A DNA stretch of 64,000 nt from Rhynochetos jubatus (GCA_027574665.1 CM050653.1:40994118-41058117), one strand, 5' to 3'; positions 13,081 through 25,909 are shown, numbered from the stretch's first letter. Numbers and translations are program-made. Notes: generated by a model from the sequence alone, not told the origin.

Positions 13081-16000
13081 AAGTGAAGTAAATGACACCC
13101 TTATAAATACAGGCTGTGTTTGTCATTTTCCAATCTAAAACTATATATATATGTATATAAAAGGTACCCATGAGCTCTCCAGAGGGAGAAAGAACAAACT
13201 GCCAGCACAGCTTTAAAATGTGAAACCAAGTTTAACCCTGCTTGAGGATGTGGTTTATCTGTGTGCTGTGCCCATATCATCTTTAATAAACATCTTAGAT
13301 GAAAATGTGTCACAAATTATTTCACTCTTGCCTTCAAATGCAGAAGTGAAATTGTTTTTGCAGACATGGCCTTTTTCTTTTTTTTCTTTTTTTTACTATT
13401 CTAGCTCGATGGGATCAGCCCATGAGCTCCCTCTCTTACTTACTGAGAAGTGTTATCTCTCAGGGTGCTAAGCCAAGTTCTGGAAGTAATGAGGTACACG
13501 TATAAATCACTGCAGAAGCCGATCCACTGGCTCTTTCAGCCTGTGTAATTTCTTGTGTCTACTTCTACTAATCTTTTTTTCTCAGTAAGAAAGGAGGGAA
13601 ATATTTAGAAGGGATGCTGAGACAGTTTTTGCTCTTAATTGTGGGTATGCATCTTGTGACAATGCGGGACATTCTGTGCTGGGTCTGTGTGCAAAATCAC
13701 TCAAATCATCATTCCTGGAACAAGCAGTCCTGGCCTCAGAACTTTGAATATGATTTTCTGTGATAGATTATTACAAATCAATAGAGTCTCATTACATATG
13801 ATTTTAGTGCTCCTAACTCCCACTGAAAACCCTCACTGGATTGGGCCCTGAGTTTTGCCACTTGGATCTTTCATTTCAACACCAGCAGTCTGGCACTCGG
13901 AACATGGCAGTTCATCTACTCAAGGTTTGTGCCTAGAGATTCAGATTCATCCTTACTTCTGTGAGACTGAATTGAAATTTATTTTCATTTGTATCCTTCA
14001 GTGGTGCATTTTTCAAGTATCATTTGAACAAGAAATGTTCTTTAAGAAAAGCCTGGTAGGACTGGTAGAGTTGCATTCCCAAAATACCAGGTAAGAGCGT
14101 GTAAAAACCCATTATGTCCCTGAGGCTTCTTCATACACATGGATCACAGCATTAGTTCATGCTCAAATAATTTTTATTTTTAAATCCTTGGGTAGCATGG
14201 TTGGGCTTATACAACCTGTATTAAATGTTGAAGGCAGAGAAGAAGAATTCAGAAATACTAAGTGCTCTCTGCTCTCTCCTATTATGTCACACATCAGCTC
14301 TACAAGCCAAGAGTAAGCTGAAAGTGTCGAGTCCCCTGTTTCTGACAGTGCCAAATCTGCCCAGCCTCTCTTCCCTGCTGGCTGCTTTAAACGGGAGAGT
14401 GAAATGTGTTCATCCTGGAAATCACTTGTAGGTAAGGCCTGCTCACACACCTGCCCTCCATCCTCTGGCAAAATTGGTAAATGCTGATAAATCCTTTGAG
14501 CTTATGAACACTGTGTCTAGCACAATAACTGCTGAATATTGCTACTGTTACATCCCAAAATAATGCAATTGCACACATTCATTATGTCTTAATTGCACAT
14601 GCTAATTGCAGGTTAGATGCAATCAAAGCAGCACTGCCTGGCAAATGCACTGTGCAAACCACAAGAAACCCTGGTGGAAGGGCTTTCTTTCTTTAAATTG
14701 AATCTAGTCTCCCACAATTACATGTTTTTGCTTCAGATGTACAATTAGATGTTATTACTCTAATTCTGTAACTACACAATAATCAACCAAAAATTATGTT
14801 GAAAAGCAAAACAAAGCAAGGAAATTTGCACAACAAGACGTACACTGAAGAGAACATCGAAGGTTTTGAGACAAACCCACAGAGGGAAACCGGTCGTGCG
14901 AACGATTAACCTCTGCAAAATGTGATGTGTGTGAACGCACCGCATGGCTGTGCTGCGGGAGCAGTGAAGTAGGTACCCATCACGCAGTCATCAAGGCCTC
15001 TGCCCTGACACTGCAGCGACCTGCCCCAACGTAGCATGGTCCATCCACTGACCCCAGAGAAGCCCTTTCAGAAGGCGGGACAACTTTGTAGTATGATAAT
15101 GTTTTTTGTATATATCAATCAGGGTCAAGTTTGTTTTAAAGCAGTCTCAGTATTAGAAGCGATGCTAAAGGGGTAATCTTGAACAAGCCCACCAGAGATG
15201 ACCACTTTAAGCCTTAGCAGCTCACTTACAATTGAAGTACAATTGACCACATCTTAAAAAGGAATTTAAAAATTTAAAATCAGTAAAATTGTTCTTTTAT
15301 GAAGGATAAAAGCAAATAATAGAAAGTGACGGAGATGGACCCTTAATAGTTTTGCCAAAGGCAGATGTTCTGTTGTGATGAAGTAATTTCCTTCTTCTAA
15401 GTAACTTGGAGAACGTTAATTTCTACAGAGCTATTCAAAAATGGAAAGTATGCTGAAAGCACTTGCCATGAAATAGCAGAGGCCCATGGAAAATAACATG
15501 TCTTTGGGTCTGTGCGGTCTATATCGTCCTCTGCATAACATTGTTCTTCCAAGAAACTTTCACCCAGCTTGTCATTCTGGGAATTGACTCCTTATATCTG
15601 GCAAGCACTGGCAGCTACAGCTTTATACATCCTGCTTCGTTCATGTGAGGTGATGCGGACTTTTACTCTTGCTCTGTTTCTGTGCCCTCTCTCACGCCTG
15701 GGCATGTTTTCAGAGGAAGCTCTTCAGTATTTGGCACTGTAGGAGGAAATGTCAGAGCAGCAGAATGGCAGAGGTTGAAAGCTGAAGCGAAACCAGTGTT
15801 CAGGGTGGTATCTTGGAGCGACATTTTGCCGTCCCTTTCTCAGCAGTGGGTTTGTCTAGATGCTCAGATGATCGCTCACTGCTCCTGTCAGAACTAAGGT
15901 AACACCAACATCAGGGCTTCCCACTGTACAATGTGGGAGACCAACTTGGCCTTGGAAAACGAAATAAGATCAAAGGTGGGTGAAAGAAATGTTAGTTGTC

Positions 16001-16879
16001 CTGTTTGTTTTACAGAAGAATGATGCACAAGGAACTTAAAACTTCTACCTTTTTTCTTTTTTCTTTTTTTTTTTTTGCAAGAACTTGCACTTTGGCTTTT
16101 GAAACATTGTTGGAGTTACTAACAGGAGATAGGGGTGAGTGAAAAATGGGACATAGTGTGATATGGGCTTAGCAGCAGGAGATGGTGCTAGGCTAACCAG
16201 AGAGCTTGCTGGGGAAAGAAATATATTTTCTAGGCTGGAAAGATGATGTGGTATCATTTGGGAAAACCTACATAAGACGGGAAGCAGGACAGAAAGTGTA
16301 ATGTGGGTAGGATTATGTAGCTGTGTAATGGAGAAAGGGAGATAGCACTCAAGTACTGGTATTGATTCTGGGCTAATCTAGCTTCATACGATCATCACTA
16401 ACACTTTCAGAAAAATTAGGCATATATTGATGAAATTTTCTGATGAAGCAAAGTTGGAAGTCATAGAGTTTGACATACACGAAGAACTAAGTGATTTTAA
16501 GAGCTTGTGGCAGGGGAGACTCAGTCAAACAACAAACAAAACCTTTGGGGACTTGCAAAAAGCTGCAAGAACTTTTTGGTTAGAGGTAGGATGTTTCTGG
16601 GAAACAGTAGGGGATAAATATAATGATGGAATAAATAGCAGTGTAAGAGGTAAGCCTAAAAGCCATATAAATAAAGCTGAGACATTCTGTGGTAAACATC
16701 GAAGCAGATGGGTTCTGTCCTCTGGAGCACGGCGGCAAGGAAACCCTAGCTGAGCGGCAGACTCAGTGGCTGGCCCAGCCCTCTGTCCCCCAGCTCTGTC
16801 GTCTGAAGCTGTGAGCAGTGAACAGTCAGACTATTAATTGGTTTTACAGAGGCAAAGAGCAGCGCTGCCTAGTCGTGTG

Positions 16880-16892
16880 CTCCATCTACTGG
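16880..16892 (+). promoter_or_regulatory. CTCF-like core motif
   Basis: The 13-mer CTCCATCTACTGG fits the CTCF core consensus (YGCCMYCTRSTGG) at 12 of 13 positions, the single difference being T for G at the second base. It lies in the intergenic space between two convergent genes, a sensible place for an insulator or loop anchor. Motif match alone is weak evidence of occupancy. Confidence 0.35.
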
Positions 16893-17679
16893 TGTTCCCT
16901 CTGGTAACCAACTTGTGCCCATACACAGAGGATCTCTCCTCCAAAGAGCACTCTTGGATGTCTCACGTGAGGCAGAGGAGGGAATGGGAACTAAAACTGC
17001 TTGGGATTTGTCAGCCAAAACTGATTTGTCAGAAAATGTTTTGTCGTTGTAGTCAGGCTCCTGTGAAAACACTGGATTTCAATGGCCTTCAAGTAAATTC
17101 ATGCAGAGTGTCACTGCAAACCTGGGCTGATTTCTTGTTATCCTGCCTAGAGATGGGAATGTGTTTCCATTCATTGTAACCCATGATGACACTGGTGTGT
17201 TTGGGGTACCCAGGATTTTGCCTGAGCAACGAACAGCTCAGGTGCCCTGAGAACAGCACTTCCACATCTCTGAGCCCCTCAGCTGAGCAGGGATTCCTGA
17301 CTCTTGCTCTTTACCAAGATTAAAAATGGAGTCAGGACCATGCAAGCCACTTTTAAGCTGTATGGCTTGAGAGTGCTGCGTTTCCAGGCTTGATTTTATT
17401 CTGAAGCAATCCAATTGTTTGGGGTTTTTAATATTTTCCTTTACATGGGAAATATCAATGTTCTATGATGAGTTGCAAAAGAGGATGTCCTGCCCCCGTG
17501 CCCCAGCACATTTTGGAATTTCCCATAGAACAAAATTTCCAGCTTCTTGACCACCATGAACTCAGACCTTTGGAGACACAGACAACACAGCACTGCAACC
17601 CCTATGGCAGGAAAGGATCTCAAGATGTCATCAAGATGATATGACCTCCATCCTGTGATAGGATCAGCAATACCAGAGA

Positions 17680-18920
17680 GCTATTGTCTAACCTCTGCCT
17701 AGTCTATAATTCATGACCAAAAATGCTAGACATCCTGCAGCCTTCCCATGAGGTTTTCTTAATGGATAACCTAGGTTATCCCTGCTGTGCTTGATCCGTC
17801 CACCATGATTAGGACCATCTTTGAAAATTTGACATATTTCAAGATTATTATTTTCTTGCCCCTTAATCTTTTCTAGTCCTGCATTACAATCATTCTTCCC
17901 ATGTTTCCTCAGAGGTCATGTTTGAAAGTGCTGTTGCCCAAAACAAGACAGAGCAGTTCTCTGAAACCTCACCAGGGTTTAAAAGAGAGGCAGGATCACT
18001 TTGAATGTCCCTCAGCCACCACTGCTGTTTCTACACAAAGTAGGATATTGTCTTCTTCTGTAACAGCAAGACACTATCAGCTCTTGTTAGGTTTATGATC
18101 CACTCAACACGAGAGCTTCTTTGGCCAACTGCTCTACATGGCTTTTCACCATTATATCTGTACGCTTAATGTCTCCTTCGTAAGTGTTCCCACTAAAAAG
18201 AGGATCAGGTTTTCTCAAAACAATGAAGATGTTGGATGTCTTCAAGGCCAGGCTGGGTGAGGCTTGGAGCAACCTGGTCTAGTGGAGAGTGTCCCTGCCC
18301 ATGGCAGGGGGGTTGGAACTAGATGATGTTTAAGGTCCCTTGCAACCCAAACTGTTCTATGATTCTATCATTATTCAATCTGTCAAGAACAATTTGAATT
18401 GTCTGTCCATCCTGCAGCACACTTGCAGCCTTTCACAGCGCAATACAGTTTGCAGATTTAATAAGCATATATTTTAGACCATCACCTAGGCTACTGTTTA
18501 AAATACTGAATAGGGCTACCCTGGATTGCTGTGGAACCATACTCAACACCTTCTAGGGATCTACACAGTCATTATTATCTTTCAATCCATCTTTGCACCC
18601 ACTGTATATTTCAATTTAGACAACATTTCCCTAGCTTTCTAACAGGAATATCACTTGAGGTGATGTCAAAAGCCTTTCTAAGTTCAAGACACATGATATT
18701 TACTGTATCTTTTCCATTTTGCATGAGCTACTGCCCTGTAGGGAAAAAAAGTCATGACAAATCCATGTTGATTCCTACCCTTTAAAATAGTTTGATTACT
18801 CCCACCCCCTGTAATTTCCTGAGATGCTGGAAATCCAAGATTCATCCAGATCAGTGAGGCTGAAACAATACAATATACTAAGAGTTTTGCACCCTGTTCT
18901 AATCCCATGCTTGTTTGAAA
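17680..18920 (-). mobile_element. Old CR1/L3-type LINE, interrupted
   Basis: Read on the minus strand this is a heavily diverged CR1/L3-type element of about 1.1 kb, excluding an insert. At the right end is reverse-transcriptase sequence: 'aggcttttgacatcacc' corresponds to the A-F-D block, followed by 'ggttccacagcaatcc' for the downstream G-x-P-x-G-x block. At the left end is ORF2-tail sequence whose plus-strand reading ('cctcagaggtcatgtttgaa', then 'aaacctcaccagggttt', then 'ggcaggatcactttgaatg') matches the usual CR1 consensus. It has no surviving long open frame. A younger CR1 (18226-18372) sits inside it in the opposite orientation. Both outer limits are approximate. Confidence 0.75.
18226..18372 (+). 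mobile_element. Younger CR1 LINE 3' tail nested in older CR1
   Basis: This 147-bp tail is much better preserved than its surroundings: 'tcttcaaggccaggctgggt', 'gcaacctggtctagtggaga', 'ccatggcaggggggttggaa' and the terminal 'ttctatgattctatc'. It is the same subfamily as the copy at 42.3-42.6 kb. Older CR1 sequence resumes on both sides, so it inserted after the host element had already decayed. Confidence 0.9.
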
Positions 18921-20807
18921 ATTAATCTTTAATTGACTTATTATAGCTAGAGAGAAGACTGGTACATCCAGTCAAGGTACTATATATTTTGGCCTTTCCA
19001 GACACCCTTCTTTTCAGTTGTGTGGTTCTTCCTGATGGGAATTTTTTTCTGCTTTTTAGAATGTTTTTCTTCATTAAAAAAAAAAAGAATATACTATGTA
19101 TTTAATTTGCTGGGTTTCTTTAGAACTGGAAGATAAAGTCATTGCTCTGGTCCTGGAGTAGTGAGCCTGATGACACAATCATGTAGGTGATATTTGTATA
19201 GGACATTAGAAAAAAAGCTCCTCCCTCCTGCCCAATTAAGAGCTCTTTCCCCATAATTGCTACCTTAAGGAAAGCACTACATACAGCTCACAATACCTAT
19301 AATTTCATTTTAATTACACCTGGAAGACAAGTAAAGCAGTTACTTAAAACTGCCATTCTTACAAGCATAGAGTCACAAGCATACACACGTTATTCATCGG
19401 AGTGTTTAAGATCCCCAGGTTAATAATTTTATTATTGCCAAGATGTGTGGCTCAAGCAAGAAAAACGGTGCAATGATGGCAAGCGGTGTTATTCGCTCAA
19501 TGGTGTTCATACGTTTCAATTGCTATTTGCTGCACGTGTAGAAAAGGAGATGAAAAAAGATGAACATTATCATTCGACATGTCTGACCCTGTATCCAAAG
19601 CTTGCTTCATGCCTTTGTCTATGAACTAAAATTCCATCTCCTCTAGAAGCTAATATGATTTTGCACATCAGGGCAAGTAGTGCAAAATGGAGAGTTCCAG
19701 CCTAGAGAGCCTGTGTGGCAATCAAGACTCACCGAGGATTATCAAAATTAAAAATTTCAATTCAAAATTCAAAGTCACAAATGTCTTTGTAAAAGTCCAT
19801 TGTATTTCTCTCTAGGATTTTTGAGCTAAATGCTCTATATCATTGGCAGCAATATGAAGACACGGAAAGAAAAGAACCACCACTCTTTAAGCTGGTCTAT
19901 GAGCACTCTCCGCTGTGGAAAAGCACATTGTCCATCCTAAAAGTCTGGCTATAGGTATAACGGGTCAAATCGCTGAAGTGAAACCTACTGCCCTCAGCAG
20001 AGCTACGGTCACACTGAACACCTCTTCATGCAAGACCATGAAGGCACATGGTGTGGGATTCCTCCCTCTCAGTTTCAGCAGCCTGAGCAGTGGCTGCTGG
20101 AGTTCAGGCCCCCTGCACAGCCCCGATCCCACCGAGGAAAGGGCCTGCCCTGCCTTAGGAGCCAGTTTTAGGCCAAGCTGCCGACGTAGTGAAGGTGATG
20201 AGACTGTTGCATTGCTCTTTCGGCCTCGGGTGAGTTTTCCTGAGAATGTTTTACACTGAAAAGCAAACCTTCTTCTGCCAAAATGTTTTCCTCTAGAGCT
20301 CATAAAATCAAATTAGACTCTTCCCCAGATCAGGAATGAATTTTGTCTGGTTGTGTGTCATGGATATAATAAACAGTTTATACTTGAGCAAAGGCTGTGT
20401 TTAAGTATGGCTGAATCCTGTTTGGTTTACTGGGATTAACCTAAACAATTTATAAATGGATGAAGTAAGTTAATTTAAATTCTTTCTTCCATTTCCTATG
20501 GCTTTGTTAAGACTAGGTTCTTAAAGAAACCATTCCAGAAATTATTTCAAGACAAGAAAATTAATGTTAACATTTCTACATTTAAATGAAATTGCCTTAT
20601 TTTTTCCCCTTATTTAATAAGGCTTACATGTCCTTCCCAGAAGTACTCAGGCTAAACAACCTGCTGCTTAATGGGAGATGCCATTAATGCCTTAAGATGC
20701 AGGAGCATTTTGCTAAGCTATTCAAAGCGTTAAAAGACAAAATTCAGCCTAATCCCCCGCAAGTTGCTTTTGCCAACGCCTCTTCAGTGGTGAGGCTGAA
20801 GTGTGGG

Positions 20808-20815
20808 TGACGTCA
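20808..20815. promoter_or_regulatory. Full CRE palindrome
   Basis: TGACGTCA, the complete CREB/ATF site, is followed by CGTTA, adding a further CpG. Full palindromic CREs with intact CpGs are uncommon in AT-rich, CpG-depleted intergenic DNA. No promoter or gene start is evident nearby, so a distal element is the likelier reading. Confidence 0.3.
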
Positions 20816-23800
20816 CGTTACTGAAATACTGCTCCTGCTTCTCACATGGGGATTAGACGGGCAAAAGGAGCTGTAGCCAAAGCACATGAGCAAGTCTGTG
20901 TGTAAGTGTACGAGGCTTAACAACTGGACAATTAAAAGTCCTGGTATGAGATTCATGTCTTGTTCAAAACTTTTTAGCTAATTAAAGGTATAACCTACTT
21001 TCTTCTGCCTCTAGGAGCACTGGATGGCTGATGGAAAGTGAGTATCATCTCAGCTGAAGAACACTGAAACCCTGGCTTTGATATCAACAGAGACATCACC
21101 TTTCCAGAAATAAGGCTGGATTCAGGTATCAGCAGTTATTCTCTTTCACTCACTGAGCGCCTCTCTTAGGGATGGGCTGTTCCTGAATACGCTGCCTGTT
21201 AACCCATGTGCAACAAGTTCCAATTCTCCTTGGTGGCAGCCCCAAGTTGCTGTTTTTCTTGGTGGTGTGAGCAGATGGGATCTGTGTTTTCTTCTACTGG
21301 AGCCTTTCTCTGACAGCCTTTAGTTCAGTTTTGTTAGATCAAAGATGCAATTGGTTTTGCCATCCCAGAAATTCAAATACCATGTATAAAAGGCTTTGCT
21401 CTTTCAAAAAACAGTGTTTTACTTTAAATGGTTCTCAAACAATTATTGCGATGATGCACTCACTGAAAGAGTGCAGAGTAGGCCTGGTATCTTCAACTCA
21501 ACTCTGAAGCGATGACCCTTGGCATGTCTGAGTCTGGGGAGTCATTTCCAAACAATGTATTCCCAATTTAAGATTGATGTTTTTATCGTCTCATTTTACT
21601 GGGTAGTCATGACATAGACAGCCTCACTAGATTAGTGCAGAGAGTCTCTGAGCGTTCACATACATGTTTAAGGAAGTCAGTAGATAAAGACCAGCCTTTA
21701 AAGGCTAAACATTTGCAGGCACAGACAGACAGATGTTTATCTCAGGAGAAGTTTATACTGCCTTCTGTTTGAGACCTAGAAAGACAGTTTTCACCTTCAA
21801 GCAAAAGCAGGAATTAGATGCAATCAATATCTTCTGTAAAACATTTTCTAACCTTAAATGGTCCCCTGCAAGGTTGAAGCGTGGAGACCCTGGCATATTT
21901 CTAACAGAAGGAAGTCTATTTCTGGAGCTCTTTGTGTGAGATGGAAAGCGCTGGGTTTGGGCTTTGTCAGAGGGGTGGTGGTGAGGAGCTCCACTTCTGC
22001 AGCTCCCCAGCCAGCTCATCCTGCATCCCACATCAGTTTAGCTCATCCTAAATACAGCACTCACCTAAATCCTGCACGCAGTCACTCCGTGGCTGAGGCA
22101 CTCTGCAGAACCTGAGACATTCCAAAGGGCCTTGATGTTACACTGGCAGACGGCTGAGCTGTCACTGCAGAAACCCCTGCTGCAGCAGGGCTGTAAATGT
22201 TGTAAAGTGCTGTCACTCCTGATGAAGGGGCTGGGATCCACAGGGGTGGAGGAAGGAGAGGGTAATGTGAATCACTTGTGGATGATAAACCCATAAAAGC
22301 TTCACCTGGGCATGCCAGGAGGGGATGATGTAGTGGTCCTCTCCTTCAAAAAACTAAGGAGACATCCCTGGTCTGGGGAGCCTCATGTAACCACTCACGC
22401 TGAAGCAGAAGGCCAGCAAGCCTGGCTGGAGACCTGACAGCATCTCTGTGCAAGCTGGTCAGAAACATGTATGGTGTGTGTTTCTTTTAGGCTTTGGTTT
22501 CTCTGCATCACTCCTACCCGAACTAAGCAATGTGTATTAAAAACAGCTGTGTTTAATGGGTTTGCTCAGGTGCTGTTTCTGGAGGAGGACAGGCCCTGGA
22601 GGTCAGGATGGGAGAGGGAGGAGGCCAGGGGACAAAGGTCCACAGGAGGAAGAGCACAGCTCCATCCTGAGCAGAAGCAAGGGCAAGGTGCCCTATGGGA
22701 GGTTGTGCAAAGCTGAGCTCAGTGATTAAACTCCAGCATCTGATGCAGGTCTTGTTCTGAAACACAAACACCATGAGGTGTTTCATGAGAGCAAGCCCAG
22801 CACTCTGATCCAAAGCCAGAGGCAGGAGGGAGGGCACTGCGCAGCCCCCACTCGGACACCCAAAGGTGCCTGGGAGGAGGAGAGGAGTGACACGGCAGGG
22901 AGTGGGGCAGCCTGGGCTTGAAGCCATGAATCGGTGAAAAAACCAGCGCGGGGTGAATTGGTTTTAGTTTCTTCTTCCACAGGAAGGCCTTGCTGCAACA
23001 GAGAAGAAAGAGGGGGAGTGTTTTCAGCAGTCCCTCCTGCGACACATACGAGACGTCTAACCTGGGATCTTTGCTCTACCTGCTTTCACACGGCAGCGTG
23101 TTGGCAAAACAGACATTTCAGCGGTGGAAGTTTAATCACACCAACTCGATCAGGTGACCACGTCATTTTTTTTTAAGAATTCAGCTATGGAAATGCAACT
23201 GTCGGGAGAGATTGGTTTATCACCATTATAACTGAGCAAATAATTCATGGTGGATTAATTTATGAGCCGCCTTTTGCCTTTGCCTCTTTGTGAAGTGATT
23301 AGATGGTGCTCAAAGCGTTCAGTAGTCAAGAGTTTTAAATCTATTTCTGGGCTCAGGTCTCCCAGGAGCCTCACAATTTGGCCATATTTCAACAAATCAC
23401 TGACTCTGTCCTCAGCTTTCTGCCCATGCGCAAGGCCTTTCAGCTGCTGGAGGTCAAAAATAGGTGAGAGCTGACAATAGGTCAAGGCACCGTGAGGAAA
23501 CAGGGGATGGGCAGCTGGGCTTGACACCATGGGCTGGGAAACGTAACCCAGTAGGACACAGGTGCCTGAAGAAAACCCACCAAAATCCTGCAGTGATGTG
23601 CATCTCTCATACTGACCCGGGATGAGACTGGAATTTTTGGCACCCCCCAGCAAGAGCCTTCTGAACACGCACAGGCTGTGCACCCACTTGCATGAACGTT
23701 TGCCAAGTAATAAGCAGCATGAACGCAGCCAAACTATGTTCAGGAACAAGAAGCAGACAGTCTGGAACAGAATTCGCTCCATCTTCTTTGTGGCCAGAGG

Positions 23801-25130
23801 GAAAAATTGCCATAGGCAGTGTTTTATTAAAAACATAATGCCAAAAAAAAAAAAAGCAAGCGCGCGAGAGAGAAAGGGCTAAGGATCAGGAAATAAATTA
23901 ATCAGTGTTCCTCTGGAAGCAAAGGAAGCCCTTGGGTCCCAGCACAGCTGGCTTGACAAGAGGACAATATTGCAGGTGCTCTCCATGTGGCCCCTTTTGT
24001 TTCCAGCAGCGTTCCGAGTAACAATGTCTTTCTTAATGCCTGCCTTTTTTTTGGTCCCTCAGGAGCTGAGGTAATGATTTCTTTCTTCTTTTATCATTCC
24101 TGTCTATTCCAGTAGCAGTTGGGAATAGCCTAGCAAGGGGCAAAATCCCCATTGTGCTGGGGTTTGTGTGAACTGGTAACAGGGAGACAGGCTGCGCTGC
24201 GAACCATTGCCGTCCAGTTTAGGCCATTGCGAGGTTCAGTAGTAAACCCAAGGATTGCCTTCTGCATGGCACAGCTGGAGCCTGCGTGCGTCATACCCTG
24301 GTGATAAAATGGTGATTGACACGTTAAGAGCTCCTTGCAGAAGGATGTTGAATGGTGGGCAAAAGCCTTAATTGAAAAAAACACCAAAAGGATATAACGT
24401 ACTTTATTTCAAGGGTATTTCAAGACTGGAGGATGTCTGGAGATGCCTGCTACATTTTCTTAGTACACTTTATATCTGGTTTTGCAACACTTGTTTGCCT
24501 TGTGGTGCCAGAGGACTTGGCCTTTGTACCAGTGTGACCAGGATGTCAGAGCTCGATGACCTTGGCCAATACATGCCCAGCGGTGGGGACCGGTGAGGGG
24601 TGGCCACTGCCACCAGTGCACCAGGACACACTGGGGCCAGCCACAGTGGTGCTAGGCTTGCTTAGGTCTCAGCAGGGCGCTCCTGGAAACCCCAGAGGAG
24701 TGCGCAGTGAGGCTTTGCATGCCCAAAGGGAAGTGGAAAGCTGTTGTGCACCTGGCCTTCGCTGAAGGAACAGCCAAGATGGGAAGGCTGCACTGTTAAT
24801 GCTTCCTGGGGAGGGGGAGGCTGTAGAGCATCCCACCGTGCCTCCACGTTAGCGCAACGACAGCAGGGCTCCAGCCCCCTCCACGCTGTCCCCAGGCAGC
24901 TGGTTTCAGCTGGCCGCAGCGCATCCTCACTCTGCAGTTGGGTTTTTAGTCTGGTAACAAGGGGCAGGGGGTTGCTGGCTTGAAGAAAGAGCTGATCACC
25001 TCTGTCTGCCTGCCTGGGGGGAGCACCTAGGCAGAGTCTGCTTCACAAAGCCCCCATTTTGGCAATTTTAGACTAGGTGTGGCCGCTGTGCTTTGCACCA
25101 CACCTGACTGGCTGCGTGTGTTGCTCAGTT

Positions 25131-25302
25131 TGGAGCACTGGGTGCCCAGAGAGGTGGTGAAACCATTAGCGTTGGATGCGCTCAAAATTCAACAAGGTCT
25201 TGTGCAACCTGATCTAAGCTGCGGGTTTTGCACAGGAGCCTGGACCAGATGACCAGCAAGAACAGTAGCTGGACCAGACCCCGGTTATTCTGCGATTCTG
25301 TG
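25131..25302 (+). mobile_element. CR1 LINE, 3' tail
   Basis: A 170-bp plus-strand CR1 end: 'tgggtgcccagagaggtggt' (the ORF2 C-terminal region), a degenerate middle, 'ggaccagatgacc', and the terminal 'ttctgcgattctgtg'. It is more diverged than the copies at 18.2 and 42.3 kb. It lies about 560 bp beyond the probable TGFBR2 3' end and points toward it. Confidence 0.85.
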
Positions 25303-25879
25303 CACTTGAGGCAATTTTGGGGGGAGGAGGTAGATCGTTCTTTATATGTGCTTGTGTCTTCCATGAGAGGGGTCTCAGCTTAAAAAGGTGAAAGCTCGGA
25401 GTGGAAAGCAGTAGCTGTAAGGCACAAGCACATTAATCTTGCGCTTCTCAGTGACACAGATTTAGTGGGCTGCCTTCTGGCTGGTGTTAATACCAGCACC
25501 AAAATGGCTGAGGTTTCACTAAAGCCTTATCTGCACTGAGAATTGAGCAACCTAAAAGCAGGAGCACATCAGCTGTGAACCCTCTTGTCCCTCTCCTCCG
25601 CTGAGACTAGTGACGGTTTTGCACGGCAGGGCTAATGGGCCAGCAAGGCTGGGTATCTGCTCATGCTCTTCTGCTGAAAGGCAGGATGGAGACCGGGGAA
25701 ATGAGTCAATAGCAAAGCAGGACACATGCAAAGACCGTTGGACACACTGGGAATGACATTCAGGCCTCTGGTGGGAAGGAATGGGACTGAATCACTATAG
25801 GATAGGGTTCATTGTAGGATGATCCCTCTCCCTATTCTGGATGCTCCGGAGATAAAAGGCAAATTTGAGTTGGTGTTAT

Positions 25880-25885
25880 TTTATT
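25880..25885 (-). terminator. TGFBR2: Probable TGFBR2 polyadenylation signal
   Basis: TTTATT on the plus strand is AATAAA on the gene strand. It is the first canonical hexamer I find after the TGFBR2 stop codon, about 2.19 kb downstream, which agrees with the roughly 2-2.5 kb 3' UTR known for this gene in mammals. Cleavage would fall near 25860-25870. A T/G-rich tract lies just upstream on the gene strand. Confidence 0.6.
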
Positions 25886-25909
25886 TGCTCCAATAAACAT
25901 TTGATTTAC

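Larger units (their letters stand above)
10515..13100 (+). other. GADL1: Probable GADL1 3' UTR
   Basis: Sequence after the GADL1 stop has no further coding exon and is AT-rich. A plausible end is the AATAAA at 13075-13080, giving about 2.6 kb of UTR. A second AATAAA at 13284-13289 is an alternative. The UTR would include a CR1 tail (11171-11246). A YY1-like GCCGCCATT sits at 10751-10759. The true end needs RNA evidence. Confidence 0.4.
13101..25860. other. Intergenic region between GADL1 and TGFBR2 3' ends
   Basis: I see no exon with recognisable homology in this 12.8-kb stretch. It contains an old minus-strand CR1 with a younger plus-strand CR1 inside it (17.7-18.9 kb), a CR1 tail (25.13-25.30 kb), a CTCF-like core (16.88 kb), a CRE palindrome (20.81 kb), an enhancer-like AT-rich block (14.53-14.70 kb) and a pyrimidine tract near 16.05-16.08 kb. 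Two stretches, about 22.5-22.95 kb and 24.5-25.1 kb, are GC-richer than their surroundings. The longest unexplained open frame is on the minus strand at 23836-23255 (193 residues) and matches no family I know. Confidence 0.7.

Noticed and set aside
16410-16520. CR1/L3-like trace on the plus strand ('gatgaagcaaagttgg' resembling the RT D-D-x-K-L block)
   Set aside because: Only a few dozen bases resemble the element and the flanks do not continue the match; too weak to call.
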